Origin: CAZABP01 sp964483245
GTDB lineage: Bacteria > Planctomycetota > UBA1135 > UBA2386
NCBI GenBank assembly: GCA_964483245.1
Contig: CAZABP010000022.1
Coordinates: 18,360 to 82,359 of the forward strand
DNA: 64,000 nucleotides
Direction: 5' to 3'
This document shows, piece by piece, positions 23,692 through 34,078 of the stretch. The position numbers were made by a program, and so were the translations under genes. The notes under the pieces are model-generated. The model did no database searches. It was not told where the DNA came from and saw only the letters and a list, made by a program, of their open reading frames with translations. Position 1 is the stretch's first letter; every line of letters starts with the position of its first letter.

Positions 23692-25176
23692 CTACAACGC
23701 CGCCCGCATCGTGCCGTGCTCCAGCAGCGCACGATGCAGATCGAAGCAGTGCCGCAGGTCCTGCCGCAGGTGGCCCGGCGGCGCCGACTCCAGATAACGC
23801 AGCAGGTAGTCCCGGTACTCCGGATGCGCGCACTGCTCGATGATCCGCCGCGCGCGCTCACGCGGGCCGAGGCCCCGTAGATCCGCGAGCCCCTGCTCGG
23901 TGACCAGCACCTGCACCGAGTGTTCGGTGTGGTCGACGTGGCTGCACAGCGGCACGACCGTCGACACGTCGCCTTCCTTGGCCGTGCTCGGCGCCATCAG
24001 GATCGACAGCGCGCCGTTGCGCACGAAGTCCCCCGAGCCGCCGATTCCGTTCATCATCTGCGTGCCGCAGACATGCGTGGAGTTGGCGCAGCCGTTCAGG
24101 TCCAGCTCCAGCACGGTGTTGATCGTCACGACGCCGAGCTGGCGGATCACGGCCGGCTGGTTCGAGATCTCCTGCGGGCGCAGCACGATCCGCGGACTGA
24201 AGAAGTCCATCGCGTCGAACACGTGCTGCATGACCGGCTCGGTGAAGCTCAACGACGCAGTCGATGCACCGAGCACCTTCTGCTGCTCGAGCAGCGGCAC
24301 GATCGAGTCCTGGAGCACCTCGGTGAACATCGTGAACGGCGGGATCTGCGGATCGGCGCCGAGCGCGGCCATGACGGCGTTCGACAGGTTGCCGACGCCG
24401 GCCTGGACCGGCAGGAACTCGCGCGGCATCCGGCCGAGCCGCAATTCGTCCCCGAGGAACTGCGCGACGTGCCGGGCGATGCGGCGGCTCGTCTCGTCGG
24501 GTGCCCCGAACGCGTGCAGCCGGTCCGGCTCGTCGGTCTCGACGATCCCGACGATCCGCCGCGGATCGACGCTCGCGTATGGCGTCCCGATCCGGTCCAG
24601 CGGCTCGTGGATCGGGATCGGCGAGCGGCGTGGCGGCGGTGGCAGCAGCGCGATGTCGTGCATCTCGGCGAGCCGAGGCGACGGCCGTCGGTTGCGCTCG
24701 ATCAGGATCCGCTCGGCGTGCCGCAACAGGCTCGGTGCGATCCCGATCCCGGTCGTCAGGTAGACGCGGCCGTCTTCGGTGACTTCGTGCGCCTCGACGA
24801 TCGCCCAGTCGATCGCGCCGAAGAATCCGAACTCGATCATCTGCGGCAGGTGCGACAGATGCATGTCGACGAACGCCGTGCGGCCGTCGTTGATCCGTGT
24901 GCGCAGCGCGCGCGAGCTCTGATACGGGGCGCGCCACGCGATTGCGTCGGCGTCGGCGAGTGCGTCGTCGACGTCCGGTCCGGTCGATGCACCGGTCAGC
25001 AACTGCAGCGCGAGCGGTGTGCCCGCTGCCTGCATCGCCCGCGCCCGCGCCAACAATGCGCGTGGGATCGCCTTGGGCGTGCCGGTCGCCGTGAATCCGG
25101 ACAGCCCCAGCTCGGCCCCGCGCGGAATCAGCGCGGCCGCCTCGGCGGCGTTCAGCGACGCATAGCGGGAACCCAT
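23692..25176 (-). CDS. Acetyl-CoA hydrolase / succinyl-CoA:acetate CoA-transferase family enzyme
   Basis: This 494-aa protein belongs to the class I CoA-transferase family (Ach1/ScpC/Cat1 type), which moves CoA between acyl groups or hydrolyses acyl-CoA. Segments seen are GLSGFTATGTPKAIPRAL near residue 25, the conserved GIGGSGDFVRNG near 385 and SVQVLVTEQGLADLRGLG near 435. The last resembles the phrase found near the C-terminus of these enzymes. The length is typical. The ATG at 25176 lies 2 nt after the stop of the polyphosphate:AMP phosphotransferase gene, so the two form one unit. Substrate is not decidable; succinate/acetate or propionate exchange are likely choices. Confidence 0.83.
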   Translation of the reverse strand: MGSRYASLNAAEAAALIPRGAELGLSGFTATGTPKAIPRALLARARAMQAAGTPLALQLLTGASTGPDVDDALADADAIAWRAPYQSSRALRTRINDGRTAFVDMHLSHLPQMIEFGFFGAIDWAIVEAHEVTEDGRVYLTTGIGIAPSLLRHAERILIERNRRPSPRLAEMHDIALLPPPPRRSPIPIHEPLDRIGTPYASVDPRRIVGIVETDEPDRLHAFGAPDETSRRIARHVAQFLGDELRLGRMPREFLPVQAGVGNLSNAVMAALGADPQIPPFTMFTEVLQDSIVPLLEQQKVLGASTASLSFTEPVMQHVFDAMDFFSPRIVLRPQEISNQPAVIRQLGVVTINTVLELDLNGCANSTHVCGTQMMNGIGGSGDFVRNGALSILMAPSTAKEGDVSTVVPLCSHVDHTEHSVQVLVTEQGLADLRGLGPRERARRIIEQCAHPEYRDYLLRYLESAPPGHLRQDLRHCFDLHRALLEHGTMRAAL

Positions 25177-25178
25177 GC

Positions 25179-26654
25179 TCAGCGCCCGTCGAGCCCCGCC
25201 GCGATCGCGTCGCAGACCTTCTCCAGCACGAGCACGCGCGCGAGGTTCTTGTCGTTGGCCGGAATCACATGCCACGGCGCGAGCTTGGTGTCGGTGCGCA
25301 TCAACATCTCGTCGACCGCCGCGACGTACGCATCCCACTTCTCGCGGTTGCGGTAGTCCTCGTCCGTGATCTTCCAGGCCTTGTACGGCTCCTGCTGACG
25401 CGCCTCGAACCGGCGCAACTGCTCGTCCTTGTCGATGTGCAGCCAGAACTTGGCGACCGTCATCCCATGCTCGGCGAGCTGCGCCTCGAAATCGTTGATC
25501 TCGTCGTAGGCACGGCTCCAGGCCGTCTCGGTTGCAAACCCCTCGACCCGTTCGACCAGCACGCGGCCGTACCAGGTGCGATCGAACAGCGCGATCTGCC
25601 CCGGCCGCGGCAGCCGCCGCCAGAACCGCCACAGCCAGTGCCGGGCCCGCTCCTCCTCGGTCGGCGCCGCGATCGGGTGCATCCGCAGGTCGCGCACCGA
25701 GATCGCGGCCGCGAGCCGGCGGATCGCGCCCCCTTTGCCGGCGGCGTCCCAGCCCTCGAACGCGAACACGCAGGTGTGCCCGCTGTTGCGCACCTTGCGC
25801 GCCAGCTTGCGCAGCCGCGCCTGCAGCGCATCACAGCGCTCGTCGTACTCCGCTTCGTCGAGCTGCGCGGACAGGTCCACGTCGGCGAGACGGTGCGGCA
25901 CCGGCGGTCGCGGCTGCGCCGGGAGCTGCGCCGCCGGCTGTTCCGCCGCCGCGAGCCGCTGCCGCAGCGCGGACAACAGCGTCGTCGCGATCGTCAGATC
26001 GCGGTGCTCGCGGTCACTGCTCTCGACGATCGTCCAGGGGCAGGCGGCGGAGTGGGTGCGTTCGAGGAACTCGTCGGCGACCGCGATCGCCTTGTCGTAG
26101 TCCTCGTAGAGCTGCCAATCCGAATCTTCGGCGCGCGCTTCGTACAGCTTGTCCTTGGCCGCCTTCGCCAGGTGCTTCTTCAGCGCCTTCTTCGGCAGGT
26201 GCAGCCAGAACTTCAGCAGCAGCGTGCCGTCGACGACCAGCTCCTCCTCGTGGCGCCGGACGTGGTCGATCGTCTGCGAGAACTCCGCCGCGCTGATGTC
26301 GCGGCGCCAGCGCGCGGCGATCGTCATCACCGGCCACGCGCCGACCCACAGTGCGATCCTTCCGTGCGGTGGCAGCTCGTTCCAGTAGCGCCACGCCTTG
26401 GGATACATCTGTTCGAGCACGTCGCGCTGCCCGAACCAGCGCGTCGCGATGTAGCGCTGGTCCATCCACTCGTTGAGCCGATCGACGACTTCTTCGACGC
26501 CGGTCCGGTCGTCGCCGGCCAGCAGGATGAGGCACGCGAACCCTGCGCGCTTGAGGTCCTCTTGCGTGTTGATCAGGTCCACGCGGAGCTGCGGCTCCTG
26601 TGCCTTGAACTCCTCCTTGGTGATGCTGGCGCCGGCCTCGGCTGTATCGAGCAT
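25179..26654 (-). CDS. pap: Polyphosphate:AMP phosphotransferase (two-domain PPK2)
   Basis: This 491-aa protein has two PPK2 domains in tandem, the layout of class II PPK2 enzymes that make ADP from AMP and polyphosphate. The C-terminal copy (about residues 250-490) has an intact Walker A (FEGWDAAGKGGAIRRL), the lid residues and FDRTWYGRVLVERVEGF. The N-terminal copy has a degenerate P loop (LLAGDDRTGVEE), so it is likely structural, as in other members. The gene is coupled to the CoA-transferase gene downstream. A TAAGCT box 6 nt before the ATG, with no Shine-Dalgarno, suggests a leaderless message. Confidence 0.9.
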   Translation of the reverse strand: MLDTAEAGASITKEEFKAQEPQLRVDLINTQEDLKRAGFACLILLAGDDRTGVEEVVDRLNEWMDQRYIATRWFGQRDVLEQMYPKAWRYWNELPPHGRIALWVGAWPVMTIAARWRRDISAAEFSQTIDHVRRHEEELVVDGTLLLKFWLHLPKKALKKHLAKAAKDKLYEARAEDSDWQLYEDYDKAIAVADEFLERTHSAACPWTIVESSDREHRDLTIATTLLSALRQRLAAAEQPAAQLPAQPRPPVPHRLADVDLSAQLDEAEYDERCDALQARLRKLARKVRNSGHTCVFAFEGWDAAGKGGAIRRLAAAISVRDLRMHPIAAPTEEERARHWLWRFWRRLPRPGQIALFDRTWYGRVLVERVEGFATETAWSRAYDEINDFEAQLAEHGMTVAKFWLHIDKDEQLRRFEARQQEPYKAWKITDEDYRNREKWDAYVAAVDEMLMRTDTKLAPWHVIPANDKNLARVLVLEKVCDAIAAGLDGR

Positions 26655-26660
26655 GACCGG

Positions 26661-26666
26661 AGCTTA
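26661..26666 (-). promoter_or_regulatory. -10 element (TAAGCT) of the pap operon, probably leaderless
   Basis: Reading the minus strand, TAAGCT is followed by CCGGTC and then the ATG at 26654. The 6-nt gap places the expected transcription start at the start codon. Confidence 0.45.
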
Positions 26667-26737
26667 GCCCGTGCGTCTGCGGCAGCGGCGCGGTGGTGGG
26701 GGGCGCAACGTCCGCTGGCAGCCGCGCGCGCGACTGC

Positions 26738-26743
26738 TAGAGT
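26738..26743 (+). promoter_or_regulatory. -10 element (TAGAGT) of the CBS protein gene
   Basis: TAGAGTCC ends 20 nt before the ATG at 26764, which would give a leader of about 13 nt. The box shares the TAGANTCC form seen upstream of other genes. It lies in the 109-bp divergent space shared with pap. Confidence 0.4.
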
Positions 26744-26763
26744 CCGGCACCTCTGAACCCACC

Positions 26764-27258
26764 ATGACAGCGAAGCGAGCAGGAATCTGGCCCCCGCAGA
26801 CCGCGCGGGACCTCATGAAGACCGACCTGGTCACGATCGGCAAGACCGCGCGCCTCGGCGAGGCGATGCGGCTGTTGTGCGACCACCGGATCTCCGGCAT
26901 GCCGGTGACCGACGAGTCCGGACACGTCGTCGGTGTCGTGTCGATCCGCGACATCCTCGACTTCCTGTCGGAGAACCCATCGTCGCAGCCCTCGTTCGCG
27001 CGCAGCTTCTACATGGCGAACGCCGAGGCGGACGAGGACTTCGACTACGACGAGATCGAGGTGCCGGAGAACCTCGAGGACACCGTGGCCGAAGTCATGA
27101 CGGCCGAGATCTACGCGATCCCGGTCGACGCGGGGGTGCAGGAGATCGTCAAGAGCCTGGCCAAGCACCGGATCCATCGCCTGCTGGTCAAGGACGGTCG
27201 CAAGCACGTCGGGCTCGTCAGCGCGATGGACGTGCTGGTGGCACTCGCGAAGGATTGA
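26764..27258 (+). CDS. CBS-domain pair protein
   Basis: This 164-aa protein consists of two CBS motifs (about residues 18-80 and 100-160), which together form a Bateman module. Typical segments are RDLMKTDLVTI, HRISGMPVTDESGHVVGVVS and HRIHRLLVKDGRKHVGLVS. Such stand-alone modules bind adenosine nucleotides and act as energy sensors or regulators of partners. An acidic linker separates the motifs. The open frame extends upstream, but the ATG at 26764 starts a normal CBS N-terminus. The stop overlaps the TTG start of the uracil glycosylase gene. Confidence 0.85.
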   Translation: MTAKRAGIWPPQTARDLMKTDLVTIGKTARLGEAMRLLCDHRISGMPVTDESGHVVGVVSIRDILDFLSENPSSQPSFARSFYMANAEADEDFDYDEIEVPENLEDTVAEVMTAEIYAIPVDAGVQEIVKSLAKHRIHRLLVKDGRKHVGLVSAMDVLVALAKD

Positions 27259-27995
27259 GCGCGCGCTCGCCGCTGTCCGCCGCGACCGACCGCGTCGTCG
27301 CGGCGACCGCCGGGCTCGAGTTCGGCGCGCCGGTCGCGTGTGTCTATCAGCCGCTCGTCCATGCGCGGGCGCCGCATCGGGAGTACCTGCGGCGGTTCGG
27401 CACCGGGCGCAAGCGCGTGCTGCTGCTCGGCATGAATCCCGGCCCGTTCGGGATGGTGCAGACTGGCGTTCCATTCGGCGAGGTCGCGGCGGTGCGTGAC
27501 TGGCTCGGCATCGAGGCCCCGGTACAGGCACCCGCACGGCAGCATCCCCGCCGGCCGGTGCACGGCTTCGCCTGCCAGCGCAGCGAAGTCAGCGGGCGGC
27601 GGCTGTGGGGGTTGCTGCGGGCGCGGTTCGGCACGCCGGAGCGGCTGTTCGCCGACTGGTTCGTGCACAACTACTGCCCGCTGGCCTTCGTCGACGCGGG
27701 CGGGCGCAATCTGACCCCGGACCAGCTCCCGGCGAAGATGCGCGAGCCGCTGTTCGCCGCTTGCGACGAGTACCTGCGCGCGGTCGTCGCGACCCTGTGC
27801 CCGGAGCTGATCGTCGGCGTCGGCACGTTCGCCGAGGCGCGCGCGCAGGCCGCCCTGGGCGGGGACGGGCCGCGCATCGGTCGCATCCTGCATCCCAGTC
27901 CGGCGAGTCCGGCGGCGAACCGGGGTTGGGAGGAGACGGTCTGCCGCGAGCTCGCAGCCCTCGATGTGCCGCTGCCGGCGGCGCGCGGGAGCTGA
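27255..27995 (+). CDS. SMUG1-type uracil-DNA glycosylase
   Basis: This 246-aa enzyme is of the single-strand-selective monofunctional uracil-DNA glycosylase family, which removes uracil and related bases from DNA. The family marks are clear: LLLGMNPGPFGMVQTGVPFG near residue 55 (catalytic loop, Asn of GMNPG) and ILHPSPASPAANRGW near 215 (intercalating and His loop). The only start that gives a full-length protein is the TTG at 27255. It overlaps the stop of the CBS gene (TTGA), copying the ATGA/GTGA couplings seen throughout the window. Pairing with a CBS sensor protein is unusual and may have no functional meaning. Confidence 0.87.
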   Translation: MSARSPLSAATDRVVAATAGLEFGAPVACVYQPLVHARAPHREYLRRFGTGRKRVLLLGMNPGPFGMVQTGVPFGEVAAVRDWLGIEAPVQAPARQHPRRPVHGFACQRSEVSGRRLWGLLRARFGTPERLFADWFVHNYCPLAFVDAGGRNLTPDQLPAKMREPLFAACDEYLRAVVATLCPELIVGVGTFAEARAQAALGGDGPRIGRILHPSPASPAANRGWEETVCRELAALDVPLPAARGS

Positions 27996-28861
27996 TCGCG
28001 TGCAACCGGGGCCGGGGGCGCGCGGTGGGATCACGTGGGTCGTGTTGGCGAGCGTGGCGTTGAGCACCGCACCAGTCACGGCCAAGGCGGCGCTGTCGGA
28101 CGGCAACGACCCGACCACGCTGATCACGTTCCGGATCGTCGTCGGCGCCGCGGCGCTGTGGCTGCTCGCCTTGCTCGTGCAACCGCGCTGGCTGCGCGTC
28201 GACCTGCGCACCTGGGGCTGGTGTGCGGCCGCCGGCGCCGCGAACGCCGCGAGCATGCTGTGTTACTACATCGGGCTGCGCGACATCGATGCGTCGCTGG
28301 CGACGTTGGTGTTCAGCGCGTTCCCCGCCGCGGTGCTGCTGCTGCTGTGGCTCGCCGGCGAGCGTGTCACGATGCTCTCGGTCGTCCGCCTGCTGCTCGC
28401 GCTGACCGGTGTCGCGCTGCTGTCCGGCAGCGGTGGCACGGCCGGCCTGGGTGGCACGTTGTTGATCCTGATCGCGGTGTGGACATTCGCGCTGCACGTG
28501 AACCTGGTGCAGTGGCGGCTGCACGGTGTCCCCCCGATCCAGGTCGCCATCCACGTGGTCGGCGCGATGGCGCTCTGTCTGCTCGCGTACTGGGGTGTCA
28601 CGCAGGGGGCGGCTCCGCAGTGGCCGAACGCGTTCGGGTGGGGCGTCGTCGTCTGGACCGGACTCGTGGCGACGGCGTTCGCGCGGTTTGCGATCTTCAC
28701 CGGGATCGCGCGGATCGGCAGTGGGCAGACCGCGCTGCTGCTGCCGGTCGAGACGCTGTGCATCCTGCTGTGGTCGCTGTTGTTCCTGGGAGAACGGCTG
28801 GAGCTGCAGGCGGTCGCCGGCGGAGTCCTCGTGTTGACGAGTGCGCTGCTCGCGGTGCGCG

Positions 28862-31168
<2,307 letters not shown>

Positions 31169-31265
31169 CTGTATCGGGATCGGTGCGGCGGAGGCTTCAG
31201 GAAGACTGCGGGTCTGGTGAGCGCCCGATGCGATCGGACCCGCGGCACCCGACTGCGAATCCCCG

Positions 31266-31271
31266 TAGATT
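31266..31271 (+). promoter_or_regulatory. -10 element (TAGATT) that decides the GTG start of the PIG-L gene
   Basis: TAGATT is followed by CCGCCCC and the GTG at 31279, a 7-nt gap. This favours a leaderless start at that GTG over the upstream in-frame ATG at 31228. Confidence 0.45.
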
Positions 31272-31278
31272 CCGCCCC

Positions 31279-33537
31279 GTGCGCTCCCGACCCTTGCTGC
31301 CGCTGGTCCTGCTCGCCCTGCTCCTTCCGCTCCCCGCGCAGATCCAGGAGACCGGCGTTGCCGCGTTCCAGCAGGCCTGTCGCGACGTCACCCGGGACGC
31401 GGTGATCCTCAATCTGGCCGCCCACCCTGACGACGAGGCGGCCAGCACGATCGTCTGGCTGCGCCGTCAGGGGTTCCGGACCGTGACGCTGTACACGACC
31501 GGCGGCGAAGGCGGACAGAACGCGATCGGCCGCGACATCGGCAAGGCACTGGCACGGATCCGACGGCAGGAGACGCTCGCCGCTGCGCGCCATACCGGGA
31601 CCGAGGTGCGCTGGCTCGGTTTCTACGACTTCGGCTACTCGAAGACGCTCGACGAGACGCTCGCCGCGTGGGATCGCGACGAGCTGCTGCGCCGGTTCGC
31701 GGCGGTCCTCGACGAGCTGCAGCCGGATCTCGTGATCACCAACCACACGATCGACGGCGGGCATGGACACCACCGCGCAACGGCGTGGGCGGCGCAGCAA
31801 CTGCTGCCGGCGCGCGGCATTCCGCTGCTCGTGCGGCACCGCGAGCGGCCCGAGGATCCAACGACCAAAGACGCGGCGAAACCGGAGCCGCCGCCGATCG
31901 CGCTGACGGTCGACGTCGCGCGGATCGATCCGATCACCGGCAAGACCTACGCACGCCAGGCCTACGACGGCTATCTCGAGCACCGCAGCCAGGGCCCGTT
32001 CGGCACGCACGACCCGGCGGCCGTGCGCCCGGTGCAATGGGTGCGCGCCGGCAGCGACAGCGGTGACCCGATCGCCGCGTTGCGCGACAGCCTCGACGAC
32101 GAAGCCGCACCCGCGGCGCTGCGGGAACTCGCACCGCGGCTGCGGGCATTCGGCGCCGAACGCCCGCGGGTCGAACACCTGCGCGAAGCGGCGGAGCTGC
32201 TCGCCGCGCTCCGCCAACTCGACTTCACTGCGTCCCCGGCGCGCCTGCGCTCGCGCCTCGCCTGGCGGATCGGTGCCCTGCAGCGGGTCCTGCTGGCCGG
32301 CCATGGCGTCGCCGTGCTCGCCACCTCGACGCGCCCGACCGCGACGCCGAACGGCGACGGCGAGCTGCGCGTCGTGCTGCAGGCGGAGCAGCCCGAGCTC
32401 GTGTCCGGCCTGCAGGTCCAGTTCGGCGACGCGATTGCCGCGGACGGCGATTCCGCGCTGGTGCGCCGGCTGCAGCTGCGGATTCCGGCCGACGCGGCCG
32501 AGCTGACCGAGATCCGCCCGACGGTCCGGTTCCGTCTCGCGACGGCCGACATCGAGCTGCAGCCGACCGTCGAGCTGCGCACCGTGCCCGAGGTCCGGCT
32601 CGCGTTCGACCGCGAGCTCGTGCTGGTGCCGCGTGTTGGAGGCGAACGCGAGCACTACCTGGCACTCGACGTCGACTATCACGGCGCCGAGGCGCGCGAG
32701 CTCGAGCTGCAGCTCGACGCACCCACTGGTGTCACGATCGAGTCTTCGAGCCGGGTCCTGCGCGTTTCGCCCGACGACCGCGAGGCCGGTGTGCTGCTTC
32801 GTCTGGCCATCGATCCGGCCCCGCTCGATGACCAGAGCGAGCTGATCGCAAGGCTCGGCGATGCACGCGCGTCGATCCGGATCGCGCCGGTCGACGTCCA
32901 GATTCCGGCCTCGCTGCGCGTGGGGCTGGTGCGCGGTCCGGACGACTCGCTGCTGCGCACGCTCGAGGACCTCGGGGTCGAGTTCGTCGATCTGGACTCA
33001 CGTGCGCTCGCACGCGCCGACCTCAGCCGCTTCACGACGCTGGCGATCGACATGCGCGCGCGCCATCACCGCGCTGACCTCGACGACCACCGCGAGCGGA
33101 TCCTGCGCTTCTGCGCGGCCGGCGGGCGGGTCGTCGCGTTCTATCACAAGCCGCACGAGTGGAACGCACGCGCCGGCCGGCCACCGCTGTCCCCGTTCCC
33201 GCTCGAGGTCGGCGATGCGCGCGTCGCCGAGGAGGACGCCACCGTCGTGATCCTGGATGCCGATGCTCGCCTGCTCGCATCGCCGCACCAGATCACGTTG
33301 GCGGACTTCCGCGACTGGGTGCAGGAGCGCGGGCTCAACTTTCCCAAGAGCTGGGACGCGGCCTGGCGTCCGTTGCTGCGGATGCACGACCGTGGGGAAG
33401 ACCCGCTCGAGGGGGCGTTGCTGGTCAGCCGCCACGGGGAGGGGAGCTACGTGTACTGCTCGCTGGCGCTGTACCGGCAGTGGCGGCGCGGGCACGAAGG
33501 CTCGCTCCGGCTGCTGGTCAACCTGCTGACCCCTTGA
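31279..33537 (+). CDS. Secreted PIG-L/LmbE-family deacetylase with C-terminal beta domains
   Basis: This 752-aa protein has a signal peptide (PLVLLALLLPLPAQ). The N-terminal PIG-L domain (about residues 25-250) shows the zinc motif NLAAHPDDEAAST and the distal DGGHGHHRATAW. PIG-L enzymes remove N-acetyl groups from GlcNAc conjugates. The rest (about 340-750) is beta-rich. It includes an NPCBM- or CARDB-like stretch and an end domain resembling glutamine-amidotransferase-like ThuA folds (LRTLEDLGVEFVDLDSRAL and GGRVVAFYHKPHEW). The substrate is unknown; envelope or extracellular glycans are likely because of the signal. The GTG start is chosen from the signal peptide and the promoter spacing. 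Confidence 0.8.
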   Translation: MRSRPLLPLVLLALLLPLPAQIQETGVAAFQQACRDVTRDAVILNLAAHPDDEAASTIVWLRRQGFRTVTLYTTGGEGGQNAIGRDIGKALARIRRQETLAAARHTGTEVRWLGFYDFGYSKTLDETLAAWDRDELLRRFAAVLDELQPDLVITNHTIDGGHGHHRATAWAAQQLLPARGIPLLVRHRERPEDPTTKDAAKPEPPPIALTVDVARIDPITGKTYARQAYDGYLEHRSQGPFGTHDPAAVRPVQWVRAGSDSGDPIAALRDSLDDEAAPAALRELAPRLRAFGAERPRVEHLREAAELLAALRQLDFTASPARLRSRLAWRIGALQRVLLAGHGVAVLATSTRPTATPNGDGELRVVLQAEQPELVSGLQVQFGDAIAADGDSALVRRLQLRIPADAAELTEIRPTVRFRLATADIELQPTVELRTVPEVRLAFDRELVLVPRVGGEREHYLALDVDYHGAEARELELQLDAPTGVTIESSSRVLRVSPDDREAGVLLRLAIDPAPLDDQSELIARLGDARASIRIAPVDVQIPASLRVGLVRGPDDSLLRTLEDLGVEFVDLDSRALARADLSRFTTLAIDMRARHHRADLDDHRERILRFCAAGGRVVAFYHKPHEWNARAGRPPLSPFPLEVGDARVAEEDATVVILDADARLLASPHQITLADFRDWVQERGLNFPKSWDAAWRPLLRMHDRGEDPLEGALLVSRHGEGSYVYCSLALYRQWRRGHEGSLRLLVNLLTP

Positions 33538-33550
33538 TCATCGACCCCGC

Positions 33551-34078
33551 TCAACCCTGCTGGAGCAGCAGCAGCATGCTCAGTGACTTCGCGTCCCGGA
33601 TCCGGCCGCGCCGCGTGAGCTCGTGCAGCTCGGCGAGGCGGACTGGCACGACCTCCAGGTACTCGTCGTCGTCGAGCTCCGCCTGCGCCGGTCGCAGGTC
33701 ACGCGCCTCGTACAGGTGGATCACCTCGGTGCAGAAGCCGGGGGCCGTGAACACCGAGCCGAGCTTGCGCCACCGCCGTGCGGCGTAGCCGGTCTCCTCG
33801 ACCAGCTCGCGGCGCGCGCACCGCAGCGGCGATTCGCCTCGCTCGAGCGTGCCGGCCGGGAACTCCAGCAGCCATTGCCGTGCGGCGGCCCGCCACTGCC
33901 GCACCAGCAGGACCCGGTCCTTCGTCAGGAACGGCAGGATCGCGACTGCGCCCGGATGCCGCACGATCTGCCGCTCGAACTCGCGCCCGTCCGGCGCCTG
34001 CCAGCGTTCGGCGACGACATCGAACGGGCGCGCGGCCAGACGCGGGCGCTCGCGCAGCAGGCGGAACTTGCGGCTCAT
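33551..34078 (-). CDS. Nudix hydrolase (ADP-ribose pyrophosphatase-like)
   Basis: This 175-aa protein has a complete Nudix box near residues 75-97: G-x5-E-x7-RE-x2-EE-x-G, reading GTLERGESPLRCARRE then LVEETGY. Segments around it (RQWRAAARQWLLEFPAG and GFCTEVIHLYEARDL) match ADP-ribose/NDP-sugar pyrophosphatases of the NudF type. Its ATG overlaps the stop of the AddA-like gene (ATGA), so it is the last gene of the long minus-strand run. A clean-up role for nucleotide derivatives is likely; a link to recombination is not implied by the family. Confidence 0.87.
   Translation of the reverse strand: MSRKFRLLRERPRLAARPFDVVAERWQAPDGREFERQIVRHPGAVAILPFLTKDRVLLVRQWRAAARQWLLEFPAGTLERGESPLRCARRELVEETGYAARRWRKLGSVFTAPGFCTEVIHLYEARDLRPAQAELDDDEYLEVVPVRLAELHELTRRGRIRDAKSLSMLLLLQQG

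Noticed and set aside
19008..23861. A 1617-codon open frame on the minus strand opposite ccsBA and the MgtC gene
   Set aside because: Very high GC keeps antisense frames open. The product is Arg/Gln/Asp-rich with no motifs, while the plus strand has clear membrane proteins.
31228..31278. The ATG at 31228 as start of the PIG-L gene
   Set aside because: It adds a basic 17-residue leader before the signal peptide and would place the start upstream of the TAGATT box at 31266.
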